Shown here one piece after another: positions 17,188-28,486 of a stretch of 64,000 bases of DNA. A program made the position numbers and the translations under genes. Origin of the DNA: Dehalococcoides mccartyi (GTDB lineage Bacteria > Chloroflexota > Dehalococcoidia > UBA2979); the NCBI GenBank assembly GCA_945865925.1, contig CAMBFG010000002.1, forward strand, positions 76,421 through 140,420, given 5' to 3'. Within the stretch, counting starts at the first letter, position 1. The number at the start of each line of letters is the position of its first letter. The notes below the pieces were generated by a model. It did no database searches. It was not told the DNA's origin and saw nothing but the letters and a program-made list of their open reading frames with translations.

Positions 17188-20100
17188 TCAGCCTGCCGTG
17201 GGGCGGATCAACGAGGTACGCGAGTGCTTCTCCACGTGGACGCGCGAGGGCAGGCGCTCCGACAACTCCTCGACGTGGGAGATGACTCCGACCATCCGAT
17301 TGCCGTCCACGAGCGCCTCGAGGCCCTGCACGGCGAGGTCGAGGGATTCGGCATCCAGCGAGCCGAAGCCCTCGTCCAGGAAGAGGGATTCGAGCGCGAC
17401 CGCGCCGCCGGTACCGGAGATCTCCGGCAGGTGCTCGGACAGTGACAGTGCGAGGGCAAGCGAGGCGAGGAACGTTTCGCCGCCGGAGAGCGTCTTTACC
17501 GATCGTCGCTCATCGCCGTTCTGGTGGTCGAGCACGAGGAAGTCGCCCTTCGCCGTCTGCAGTTCGTAGCGGCCCGTCGAAAACTGCATGAGGCGCAGCG
17601 AGGCGTCGCGCGCGAGCAGTTCGAGCGATTCGCTGAGCAGGAAGTCGACGAAGTGGTCGCTGCGCAACTCGGTGTGGAGTTCGGTCGCCAGCCGGTGGCG
17701 CGCCTCGTGTGTGGCGATCTCGGCGACGCTGGCGGCGGCCTGCTCTGCCTGCTGCTCCGCCTGCACGACGGCCTGGCCGAGGGCACCCGCGCGCAGCGTC
17801 GCATCCTGCTGCTCGGCCTGGTGCTCGCGCTGCGCGGTCGCCAGCGCCGCCTTCGATGGCGCTCCGTCATCGAGGACGTCGCGCCAGGTCCTCGTGAGCG
17901 CATCGACCGCCTGCTGTTCGGCGTCGCGCTGCTTCGCGACGCGCGCGGCCCGTTCCCGCTCGTCTGTCTGTGCGACGTCGAGGGCCGTGCGCGCAGCAAC
18001 GGCTGAGGCCTCGGCAGCGACACATGCCGCTCGTGCTTTCGTAATTGCGGCATCGAGGGCCGCCGCCCGCGCAACCGTCTGCTCGGCAGCAGCGAAGGCT
18101 CGGCGGACTGCGGCGGAGTCACCCTCGACGGTACCCAGCGCAGTGAGACGTTCCGTCGCACCACGATCGTGGTCACGAGCGGTCCGGAGCGATTGTTCGC
18201 GCAGCGCGACTTCGCGCTGTGCAGCGTCCGCCTCGTGCTTCGCGCTGTCGAAGGCGCTGGCGGTCGTCCGCGCTGCGAGGTCCGCGGCGGCAGCCACCTC
18301 GATGGCACGCGTGAGCGCGGCTGGGGATGTGGCGGGCTCACCCGCAGGCGGTGTGGCTCCCAGCGGCCCGAGCGCCACATCGAAAGCGCGTGCGGCGGTG
18401 GAGGCCCGCTCGGCGGCTTGCTCCGCACGGGTTGCGCGGGCCTCCGCCTGCTCGGCTGCCTTCGCCTCGCGCTGCGCCTGCTTCGGCAGATCGAGCGCGG
18501 TGACGCCAAGCGCTTTCACCTCGCCTTCGATCTCGGCGCGGCGTGCGGTCGCCATCGCGAGTGCATCGGCACGCGCCTCGACCCGTTCCGCGGCGACGGC
18601 CGATGCCGAGGCGGCGGTGGAGACCGCGGCCGCGGCCTCTCGGAGAATGCGCTCCGCTTCGACGACCGCGCGTTCAGCCACGTCGAAGTCGGCCTTCGCG
18701 TGCTTCGGCGCTGCGGTCAGGATGTCGCCACAGATCGGGCAGCGGTCGCCCTTCTTCAGGCCGCGCGATAGGTCGGCGGCGGCGTTCGCGCGACGCGCGG
18801 CCTCGGCCTTCTCCCGCGCAGCCGAGGCAACCCGCTCGGCGGCGGTATGCGCCTTCGTGGCGGCCGTGGCGTCTCGCGTCGCCGCTTTCGCGTCGCGGAC
18901 CGCCTCGGCGTGGGCGAGGCTGGCGAGGCGTTCAGTCTCCGCCTCGGCCGCGAGGCGCGTCGCGACCTGTTCGATGGCGAGCACGCGCGCCTGCGACTCC
19001 TGCGCTTCCCTGCGCGCCGCACCCACCTCGGCGGATCGTGCAAGCGCCTCCGCCTGCAGGGCGTCCCGAGCAGCGACGGCGGCAGCGGAGGCACCAACGA
19101 CCTGTGCAGCCGCAGACTCGGCTTTCGTCCGAGCCTGCTGTAGCGCGCGTTCCGCCTGCTTCGAGACACGCACGGCAGCGGCAGCGCCGGCCTCGGCCGT
19201 GGCGTGGTCGCGTTCCGCGGTTGCGAGGGCGATGTGTGCCGCCTCGACGTCGCGGAGCGCCGCGTCTCGTCGGTCGAGGAGCGCGACCTGGACACGGAGC
19301 GCTTCGTGTGCCTCGCGGTCGTAGGCAAGGGCGGCACGATCCGCCTCGGCTGTGGCGGCCTGACGTTGCGCGTCGACGGCTGCTTGCTGCGCTGTATCGA
19401 GCGTCTGCTTCGCGGTCTGCGTCGCCTGTGCGGCGCGCTCCGCCTCGGCGGTTGCCTCCGATGCTGCCTGTCGAGCCGCCTCGAAGGTACGCCAGCAGTC
19501 GGCCAGGCCGCGCAGCACCTCGAAGCGTGTGGTGAGCGCTTCGAGCCGTACCCGCGCCGCTGCCTCATCGGCGCGGAGCACAGCGATCCGCTCCGGCGTC
19601 GCGAGGTCGAGCGAGGCGAGTTGCGCGCGCAGGGTGTCCGCAGCCGCCCTAGCCGTGCTGGCGCGCGTGCCAGCGATCTGACGCGCCGTCTCGTAGACAT
19701 CGAGCCCAATGAGACGCGAGAGGATCTCACGGCGGTCGCGTGGTTCGCCTCGGAGGAACGCGTCGAAGGCGCCCTGCGGCAGCACCATGGTGCGGGTGAA
19801 GGTCGCGTAGTCCATGCCGAGGAGACGCTCGACGTGCGTCTTCACCTCGGTCGTGCGGTCCGCGATCGGCTCCCAGTTGCCCGAAGCGTCGCGGCGCTCG
19901 AGGCGTACCGCGCCGGGGCCCTTGGTCAGTGCGCGACGCGCGACCTGGTAGCGACGGCCACGCGTCTCGAATTCGAGTTTGACGTGCATCGACGTCTCGC
20001 CTTGCGAGATCAGCTGGCCCACGCTGGTGCCCACGCGCGGCACTTGGCCGAAGAGTGCCCAGGTCATGGCGTCCAGCAGCGAGGACTTACCGGCGCCGGT

Positions 20101-20199
20101 GGGGCCGGTGATGACGAACAGTCGTCGCCCCTCGAAGTCGAGGGTGGCCTGCTCACGGAACGCCGTGAACCCCTGCAGTTCGAGGCGTACGGGCCTCAC
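17188..20199 (-). CDS. sbcC: SbcC/Rad50-type SMC-like ATPase
   Basis: MRPVRLELQGFTAFREQATLDFEGRRLFVITGPTGAGKSSLLDAMTWALFG; coiled coil with zinc-hook CPICGD; C-terminal LSGGETFLASLALALSLSE and LFLDEGFGSLD. Confidence 0.96.
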   Translation of the reverse strand: MRPVRLELQGFTAFREQATLDFEGRRLFVITGPTGAGKSSLLDAMTWALFGQVPRVGTSVGQLISQGETSMHVKLEFETRGRRYQVARRALTKGPGAVRLERRDASGNWEPIADRTTEVKTHVERLLGMDYATFTRTMVLPQGAFDAFLRGEPRDRREILSRLIGLDVYETARQIAGTRASTARAAADTLRAQLASLDLATPERIAVLRADEAAARVRLEALTTRFEVLRGLADCWRTFEAARQAASEATAEAERAAQATQTAKQTLDTAQQAAVDAQRQAATAEADRAALAYDREAHEALRVQVALLDRRDAALRDVEAAHIALATAERDHATAEAGAAAAVRVSKQAERALQQARTKAESAAAQVVGASAAAVAARDALQAEALARSAEVGAARREAQESQARVLAIEQVATRLAAEAETERLASLAHAEAVRDAKAATRDATAATKAHTAAERVASAAREKAEAARRANAAADLSRGLKKGDRCPICGDILTAAPKHAKADFDVAERAVVEAERILREAAAAVSTAASASAVAAERVEARADALAMATARRAEIEGEVKALGVTALDLPKQAQREAKAAEQAEARATRAEQAAERASTAARAFDVALGPLGATPPAGEPATSPAALTRAIEVAAAADLAARTTASAFDSAKHEADAAQREVALREQSLRTARDHDRGATERLTALGTVEGDSAAVRRAFAAAEQTVARAAALDAAITKARAACVAAEASAVAARTALDVAQTDERERAARVAKQRDAEQQAVDALTRTWRDVLDDGAPSKAALATAQREHQAEQQDATLRAGALGQAVVQAEQQAEQAAASVAEIATHEARHRLATELHTELRSDHFVDFLLSESLELLARDASLRLMQFSTGRYELQTAKGDFLVLDHQNGDERRSVKTLSGGETFLASLALALSLSEHLPEISGTGGAVALESLFLDEGFGSLDAESLDLAVQGLEALVDGNRMVGVISHVEELSERLPSRVHVEKHSRTSLIRPTAG

Positions 20200-20212
20200 G
20201 CCCGGCTCCCGG

Positions 20213-21376
20213 TCATGTCTGCGCCGTCGCTTCCTCCACCACCTCGCGGAACAGGGCGACGAGGTCGGGCGCCGGTTCCTTGCCGTGCGAGGAGGCGTAG
20301 TAACGGGTGAACTGCTCGGCGGGCTTCAGGTGTTTGAACTCGGGGTCGGCGAGCGCCCGCTCCTCGCGTGCCACCTCGACGCGCACGTCGACGCAGTTGG
20401 CGAGGGCCTCACGCACCCGGGGTGCGATCCCCGTCTCGTAAGCATCGAGACCCACAACTGCGCGAATGTACGCATCCGGTCGCGCGAGGCCCTGCGTGAT
20501 GACCTCGTCCAGTGTGCCGCGCACCTCGATGAGGGGCCGGCCCGAGGTGAACGGGACGAACTCACGTTGCACGGGGCGGCCGGGGTGGGCCTCGACGACC
20601 CAGACGCCCTTCTGCTGGTCGCGTTCGCCGAAGTCCATCTGAAGCAGCGAGCCGGAGTAGGCCGCTGGCGAGGGGGTACCGACGATGTCCTGCGGCTGGT
20701 GGACGTGGCCGAGAGCGGAGTAGTGCGCGTTCGTCGGGATCGCGGCGGGCGGCACGGCGTAGGTCTGGCCGATGTGCAGCCGGCGCTCAGAGCCATCGGT
20801 CATCGCGATCTGCGCGCCGTCCACGAACACGTGCGACGCGAGGATGTTCACGGTCTCCGGCGTGAACGCCTTCGCGACGTGCCGGTACAACTCCGACAGT
20901 TGCCCCGCGTAGCCCTGGAACGCCTCCTCGCGCGGGCCAAGGATCGCCTCGAGGTCAGCGGCGCGCCCCTCGGGCACCCATGGGATCGCGGCGATCTTCG
21001 CTGTTTCGCCACCACGCTCGATGGTGATGACGCCGCCATCCTCCGGGCCGCGGACAGCCGACTGCACATGGACACCGAGCAACTCCGCGAGTCTCCCCAG
21101 CGCGTCGAGGCGGCGCGGGTGGTCGTGGTTCCCGGCGATCAGCACGACCTCGACCTTTGCCTCGACGAGGGCGCGGAGCGTCGTGGTCAGCAGCCGTTCA
21201 GCCTCGGGTGGCGGCGACGTCGAGTCGTAGATGTCGCCGCAGACGAGGACGACATCGACACTCCGGTCACGCGCGATGGCGCAGACCTCGGCCAGCACCG
21301 CTTCGAACTCAATGGTGCGACTGCGACCGCGAATTGTGCGGCCGAGGTGCCAGTCGGCGGTGTGCAGGAAGCGCAC
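20213..21376 (-). CDS. sbcD: SbcD/Mre11-type exonuclease
   Basis: VRFLHTADWHLGRTIRGRSR, DVVLVCGDIYDSTSPPPEAE, VVLIAGNHDHPRRLDALG, SALGHVHQPQ. GTG start at 21376 rather than the longer track ORF. Confidence 0.94.
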   Translation of the reverse strand: MRFLHTADWHLGRTIRGRSRTIEFEAVLAEVCAIARDRSVDVVLVCGDIYDSTSPPPEAERLLTTTLRALVEAKVEVVLIAGNHDHPRRLDALGRLAELLGVHVQSAVRGPEDGGVITIERGGETAKIAAIPWVPEGRAADLEAILGPREEAFQGYAGQLSELYRHVAKAFTPETVNILASHVFVDGAQIAMTDGSERRLHIGQTYAVPPAAIPTNAHYSALGHVHQPQDIVGTPSPAAYSGSLLQMDFGERDQQKGVWVVEAHPGRPVQREFVPFTSGRPLIEVRGTLDEVITQGLARPDAYIRAVVGLDAYETGIAPRVREALANCVDVRVEVAREERALADPEFKHLKPAEQFTRYYASSHGKEPAPDLVALFREVVEEATAQT

Positions 21377-21378
21377 GC

Positions 21379-23126
<1,748 letters not shown>

Positions 23127-23130
<4 letters not shown>

Positions 23131-24119
23131 TCGGCGAGACCGCGTGCGAGGTCGGTGAGGAGCAGCCGGTAGATCAGCCGGCGGTCGCCGAGGAGATGCG
23201 TCAGCCGCGCCTCGAGGGCGCCCGTCGGCGTGAGGTTCTGCGGCGCGCGCGGGTCGCGCACGGGCGAGGAAGCGAGACGCGGCAGCAGCGTCGCGGTCAG
23301 GTCGGCGAGTTCGCGTGCGCCCTCGACCCCCACGGCCTGCGAACACTCGAGGCGCAAGACACCGCCGAGCGGATGGATGGGGCCTTCGATGTGAGCGATG
23401 CGGACGTACCAGGAATAGCGCCCGTCGCGCAGGTGGTCGGCGCCGGCGCCCTTCGCCTCGATGCTGAACAGCGGCGTGCGCTCACCGGGGAGCAGCGTCG
23501 GCAGCAGCGCGACCTCGCGGGCGGGGACGTACCACTCCTGCACGCGCTTGATGTAGCCGACGACTCGGCGGCCCGGGTGGCGCAGCCCGCGCAGCGGGCC
23601 GTCTACCAGCGTGAGCCAGGACTCGTCCTCGCTCAGCGACTCGGCGAGGTGCGCCTCCGCGTCCAGCATCGAGCGGTTCATCGCGTCGACGAGGTCGTCC
23701 GCACTCTTGGCCCGCGGCACCGCGCGCGCGCGAAAGTCGAGGCGGGCGCTGCCGGCGCGGAGGATCCGGTCGGCCGCGCCGACACCCGTGTGCAGGTACT
23801 GCCGCACGACCTCGGTCGCCTCGTCCACGACGCGCGCGGCGGCGGGCTCGCAGGCGACGACGCCGACGGCGTACGAGGCGAAGAGGCCGAACGTGGGGAG
23901 GCCATCGAGGTCGTCGTCCAGGGCGTGGGCCTCGGCGCGACGGACGCCATCGACGATGCGGACGCGGAGGGGTGGGGTGGTGCCGGGCGTGATAGGGGCC
24001 CAGATGTCCCGTTCGACACGCAGATCCACGTCGCCGCGGTCGGCCTCGTCAGCCTCGGCAGCGTCCATGCGCATCGCGGTGCCGTATTCGGGCGACCACG
24101 GGAGCAGGCGGACGGGCAT
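23127..24119 (-). CDS. nurA: NurA-domain DNA end-processing nuclease
   Basis: MPVRLLPWSPEYGTAM...LRVRIVDGVRRAEAHAL (NurA catalytic Asp region), SWLTLVDGPLRG, GYIKRVQEWYV; 4-nt overlap with herA. Confidence 0.78.
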
Positions 24120-24239
24120 GCGTCGATCCGGTGTCCTGGGGAGACCGCCCGATTGTACGCGCGCGAGGACTTCCGCACATCCGTTCGCTTACGCCTCGGC
24201 GGACGGGCCTACCATCCGCCCGCAGACCGGGGGTGCAAG

Positions 24240-25238
24240 ATGCGTATCGGGATGTCGATCGGGCTAGGCCAGGACTGGCGCGAGTCAGTCAAGACGGCGC
24301 AGATCGCGGAGGAACTCGGCGTCGAGTTCTTGTCCACCGGCGAGGCCTGGGGCGCGTCCGCGATCCCGTGGCTCGCGGTCGTCGCCGCGAACACCTCGAA
24401 GGTCACGATTGGCACCAACATCCTGAACGTGTTCTCGCGTTCCCCTGCCGCGATCGCGCAGGAATTCGCCACGATGGAACAGATCTCGGGCGGCCGGATG
24501 GCCCTCGGCCTCGGCTCCTCCGGGGAATACGTGATCGAGCACTTCCACGGCGTGCCATTCAAGAAGCCGCTGCGTCGCCTCCGCGAATACATCGAGATCT
24601 TCGACATGCTGATCGCTGGCCAGCCCCTGAACTACGAGGGCGAGATCTTCACCCTCAAGCGCGACTTCCGGCTGAATTACGAGCGCCCGAGGACCAAGGT
24701 GCCGGTGTACGTGGCCGCGATCACACCAGCGTCCATCCGCCAGACCGGTGCGATCGCCGATGGCATCCTCCCGATCCACTGGCCGAAGCAGCACTTCGAG
24801 ACGCTGCGCGGCGAACTACGCGCCGGGGCGAAGGAAGCGGGTCGGCCCGCCGACCAGCCGTTCACCATCGCCCCGTACACGAAGGTGTCGATCCTAGATG
24901 GGTCGTCTGAGGACGAGGCACTGTGGCACGAGGGGCGCCGGCTCCTCCAGTACTACATCAACCGGATGGGCGTCTTCTACTGGCAGATGCTGGAGCGCAA
25001 CGGGTTCGCGGACGAAGTGGCGAAGTCCAAGGCGGCTTGGGCCGCCCGGGACGCCGAGGGCTCGATCGCCGCGATTTCGGACGACATGGTGCGCGCCTGC
25101 CAGGTCATCGGTTCGATCGACGAGGTGCGCGAGCAGCTGAAGGAACGCGCCACCCTCGGCGCGGATCTTCAGATCCTCTACTCGCCCGCCGGCGACTCGA
25201 AGGCTGTCGGGAAGTGGCTGGAGTCCGTGCTGCGATAA
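24240..25238 (+). CDS. LLM-class (probably F420-dependent) oxidoreductase
   Basis: MRIGMSIGLGQDWRESVKTAQIAEELGVEFLSTGEAWG...ISGGRMALGLGSSGEYVIEHFHGVPF. Confidence 0.9.
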   Translation: MRIGMSIGLGQDWRESVKTAQIAEELGVEFLSTGEAWGASAIPWLAVVAANTSKVTIGTNILNVFSRSPAAIAQEFATMEQISGGRMALGLGSSGEYVIEHFHGVPFKKPLRRLREYIEIFDMLIAGQPLNYEGEIFTLKRDFRLNYERPRTKVPVYVAAITPASIRQTGAIADGILPIHWPKQHFETLRGELRAGAKEAGRPADQPFTIAPYTKVSILDGSSEDEALWHEGRRLLQYYINRMGVFYWQMLERNGFADEVAKSKAAWAARDAEGSIAAISDDMVRACQVIGSIDEVREQLKERATLGADLQILYSPAGDSKAVGKWLESVLR

Positions 25239-25308
25239 CGCACGTGGCGACCTCGATCCCGCGCCGAAGCCCCTCCCGCTCACGCACCGGCGGGCGTAGG
25301 CTCGACGC

Positions 25309-26046
25309 ATGACCGCCGACCGCACCGACCGGCTGTTCGAGGATGGCGCCGCGCGCGCCGCCTACGTCCAGACGATGTTCGGCGATATCTCTCCGCGCTA
25401 CGACCTCATGAACCGCGTGATGACCGTCGGCCAGGATCAGGGCTGGCGTCGCCGTGCCGCGCGGGCTGTCGTCCGGCCGGGCGACACCGTCGTCGATGCC
25501 GGCACGGGGACAGGCGACCTCGCGCTCGCGTGCATCGATGCCGGCGCGGCGCAGGTGATCGGCCTCGATTTCGCGGGGACCATGCTGACCCGCGCGCGCG
25601 CAAAGTCGGAACGCGAACAGTTCGGGCACACCGGGTTTGCCCTCGGCGACGCGACCCGCCTCCCGCTGCCCGATGCGAGCGTCGATGTCTGGTGTTCCGC
25701 ATTCATGGTGCGCAACATCCCCGACCTGGACGCCGCACTGCGCGAGGCGGCGCGCGTCCTCCGCCCCGGCGGACGTCTCGCCGTCCTCGAAATTCCGAAG
25801 ATGGACGGCGGGCTGCTGCGACCGTTCGCGCGCGTGCATTTCAACCAGGTGGTGCCGCGCCTCGGACGGCTGATCTCGGGTCACAGCAGCGCGTACACGT
25901 ACCTACCGGTGTCCGTCGATCACTTCCTCACGCCTCGCGAGTTCACTGCGCGCCTGCGCGCCGCGGGATTCGAGGTGACGCAGGTGCGCCGCCTGATGTT
26001 CGGGACGGTGGCTATGCACGTGGCCCGGAAGCCGGAGGTGCTCTGA
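25309..26046 (+). CDS. ubiE: Demethylmenaquinone/ubiquinone biosynthesis methyltransferase
   Basis: MFGDISPRYDLMNRVMTVGQDQGWRR, VVDAGTGTGDLALA, DVWCSAFMVRNIPDLDAALREAARVLRPGGRLAVLEIPK. Confidence 0.93.
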   Translation: MTADRTDRLFEDGAARAAYVQTMFGDISPRYDLMNRVMTVGQDQGWRRRAARAVVRPGDTVVDAGTGTGDLALACIDAGAAQVIGLDFAGTMLTRARAKSEREQFGHTGFALGDATRLPLPDASVDVWCSAFMVRNIPDLDAALREAARVLRPGGRLAVLEIPKMDGGLLRPFARVHFNQVVPRLGRLISGHSSAYTYLPVSVDHFLTPREFTARLRAAGFEVTQVRRLMFGTVAMHVARKPEVL

Positions 26047-26468
26047 TGCGTTACGAACACACCATCGACATCGCCGCGCCCGTCGACGCGATCTGGCGCG
26101 TCCTCGCGGACATCGAACACTGGCCTGACTGGACGCCCACGATGACGAGCATCGAGGCCCTCGACCCGTTGCCGCTCCGAGTCGGCCTGCGCGCGCGGGT
26201 GACGCAGCCGGGCTTGCGGCCCGCGGTGCTCACGGTCACGGCCGTCGAGGAGGGGCGGCGCTTCCTCTGGGGTACGAAGCAGCCCGGCCTCGCCTTCAAC
26301 GGAGACCATGTGATCGCATCGTCACCGGACGGTTCGCGCGTCCGCCTGCTCGCGGAGTTCACGGGCCTGCTCGCGCCCGTCGTTGGAGCGATCTACGGCA
26401 AGAAGGTGCGGGCCTACGTCACCACGGAGGCGGAGTCGCTGAAGGCGCGCGTCGAAGGCTCGAAATAG
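26046..26468 (+). CDS. SRPBCC-family (polyketide cyclase-like) protein
   Basis: MRYEHTIDIAAPVDAIWRVLADIEHWPDWTPTMTSIEAL; starts on the ubiE stop. Confidence 0.88.
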   Translation: MRYEHTIDIAAPVDAIWRVLADIEHWPDWTPTMTSIEALDPLPLRVGLRARVTQPGLRPAVLTVTAVEEGRRFLWGTKQPGLAFNGDHVIASSPDGSRVRLLAEFTGLLAPVVGAIYGKKVRAYVTTEAESLKARVEGSK

Positions 26469-26474
26469 CGACGC

Positions 26475-26927
26475 CTACTGCAGGAACGTCTCGCCGAGCG
26501 GCTCGCGCGGGACTTCGTCGCCCGCGTTGACCATGTGCTTGGCAAGCGGGCCGAGGCCGGCGAAGACCTCCTGCATCTCCCGCTCCGCCACACCTGCCGC
26601 ACGGAACGCCTCACCCATGTGGCGGAGCCAGAGGCCGGCCGCCCGCTCGTCGATGACGAAGGGGAAGTGCCGCATCCGCAGTCGAGGGTGCCCGAAGCGT
26701 TCGGAGTAGCGCGGCTCGCCCCCCAGCCACTGCTCCAGGAACAGCGCCTGCTTCTCCCGCCCCTCAGCGAGGTCGACGGGGAACACTCGCCGCAGCTCCT
26801 CGTCCGCCTCCACCCGGTCGTAGAACTCGCTGACGACACGCTCGACGACAGCGCGACCACCGACGCGCTCGAAGAGGCCCGGTTCACGACTCGCAGGCGC
26901 GCGCGGCGGGATCACTGACTCGTTCAT
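26475..26927 (-). CDS. Group II truncated haemoglobin (globin)
   Basis: LFERVGGRAVVERVVSEFYDRVEADEELRRVFP...WLGGEPRYSERFGHPRLRMRHFPFVID. Confidence 0.93.
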   Translation of the reverse strand: MNESVIPPRAPASREPGLFERVGGRAVVERVVSEFYDRVEADEELRRVFPVDLAEGREKQALFLEQWLGGEPRYSERFGHPRLRMRHFPFVIDERAAGLWLRHMGEAFRAAGVAEREMQEVFAGLGPLAKHMVNAGDEVPREPLGETFLQ

Positions 26928-27100
26928 CCCTCATCCTTCGCCAACTCGAAGCCGGCGCACTCGAGGCGCGGGAGGCTCGGGTATTTCGCGTAGCGCGCGT
27001 CGAGGTCGCTGCGACGGCAGCGCAGGAACACTGAACCTCGTGCGCTGCGGACGGCGTCCGCCCAGTCGCATGCGCCACACAGTCCCGCTTCGCCAGCCAT
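26924..27100 (-). CDS. 58-aa four-cysteine small protein (zinc-ribbon-like)
   Basis: Below ORF-track cutoff. MAGEAGLCGACDWADAVRSARGSVFLRCRRSDLDARYAKYPSLPRLECAGFELAKDEG; stop overlaps the globin ATG (ATGA). Confidence 0.72.
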   Translation of the reverse strand: MAGEAGLCGACDWADAVRSARGSVFLRCRRSDLDARYAKYPSLPRLECAGFELAKDEG

Positions 27101-27160
27101 CGCCGCCCCCGCCTCGCTTCATCGAGTGTAGACAGTAGGATGGGAGCCAGAGGTGACGCG

Positions 27161-27373
27161 ATGCGGGCAACGGTGCAGGCAGTAATGCCATTCGAACTCC
27201 ATGGCACGCGCTACTACCAGGTCATCTACCTGGCGGACGGTGCTGCCGGCGCACAGCAGGCCCGGCTCTCTCACGACATGGTGGACGCCGACCTCCAGCC
27301 CGGTGAGGCCATCGAGGTCCACGCAATCCTCGGCGTGGTGGACGGCATCCGGCGCGCGCCGGCCGAGGGCTAA
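27161..27373 (+). CDS. Small hypothetical protein
   Basis: [65 protein letters not shown]; upstream TAGGAT. Confidence 0.6.
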   Translation: MRATVQAVMPFELHGTRYYQVIYLADGAAGAQQARLSHDMVDADLQPGEAIEVHAILGVVDGIRRAPAEG

Positions 27374-27420
27374 GCGCAGCCCGAGCGCGGCTATTCGCAC
27401 AGCCCGGTAGGATCGGGCCC

Positions 27421-28302
27421 GTGACGACGCCCTCCATCCCCCCGCTCCGCCTGCTCATCCAGTGCCCCGACCGGCCCGGGATTGTCGCTGCGGTCTCGAA
27501 GTTCCTCTTCGAGCATGGCGCGAACATCGTGCAGGCCGACCAGTACTCCACGGCGTTCGAGGGTGACGGCGCCGCCGGCCGCTTCTTCCTGCGTGTGGAG
27601 TTCGAGGCGACCGGCCTGGACGCGTCCGTGGAAACGCTCACCGCGCGCTTCGCCAGCGACGTCGCGACGCCGTTCGCGATGGAATGGCGACTCTCGGGGG
27701 ACCATCGCCCTCGAGTGGCGCTGATGGCGAGCCGTACCGACCACTGCCTGCTGGAACTGCTGTGGCGATGGCGACGTCACGAACTCGTGATCGACATCCC
27801 CCTCGTCATCTCGAACCACGAGGCGTTGCGCGCGGACGTCGAGGCGTTCGGGCTGCCGTTCCACGTGTTGCCCGTGACGAGTGCGACGAAGGCGACGCAG
27901 GAGACGGCGATCCGTGCCCTCCTCCAGCAGGCGGACGTCGACCTCGTGGTGCTCGCTCGCTACATGCAGATCCTCAGCAGCGAGTTCATTGCCGAGTACC
28001 CCGCGCGCATCATCAACATCCACCACTCGTTCCTGCCCGCCTTCGCAGGCGCCGACCCCTACGGCCGGGCTTTCGAACGTGGCGTGAAGATCATCGGGGC
28101 GACGGCGCACTACGCGACCCAGGATCTCGATGAGGGCCCGATCATCGAGCAGGACGTGGTGCGGGTGTCACATCGAGACGCGCGGGACGACCTCGTCCGG
28201 CTGGGACGCGAGGTCGAGCGCAGCGTCCTCGCACGCGCCGTGCAATGGCACATCGAGGATCGGGTGTTCGTCCACGGGAACAAGACCGTCGTCTTCCGCT
28301 AG
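27421..28302 (+). CDS. purU: Formyltetrahydrofolate deformylase
   Basis: ACT domain ([29 protein letters not shown]) plus formyltransferase [37 protein letters not shown]. Confidence 0.95.
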   Translation: MTTPSIPPLRLLIQCPDRPGIVAAVSKFLFEHGANIVQADQYSTAFEGDGAAGRFFLRVEFEATGLDASVETLTARFASDVATPFAMEWRLSGDHRPRVALMASRTDHCLLELLWRWRRHELVIDIPLVISNHEALRADVEAFGLPFHVLPVTSATKATQETAIRALLQQADVDLVVLARYMQILSSEFIAEYPARIINIHHSFLPAFAGADPYGRAFERGVKIIGATAHYATQDLDEGPIIEQDVVRVSHRDARDDLVRLGREVERSVLARAVQWHIEDRVFVHGNKTVVFR

Positions 28303-28486
28303 CCGGGGCATAGGCTGGCCCTCGGGCGTCGGGGAACACCCGTTCGCGCTCATTTGGTGGCGCTGGTAGACTGAATCCAACACAAGCCGAGGGCGCCCAA
28401 CGGCGCCGGCCGCCCCCCAACCGGGACAGACCTGCCTCCGCGCAGCGCGAAGACGCGCGCGGGACCCTCCAAACCGAAGGAACGAT

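Noticed and set aside
17588-19324. 578-aa plus-strand ORF opposite sbcC
   Set aside because: Antisense shadow ORF rich in Ala/Arg/Ser produced by the GC-rich coiled-coil coding pattern; sbcC on the other strand has clear motifs.
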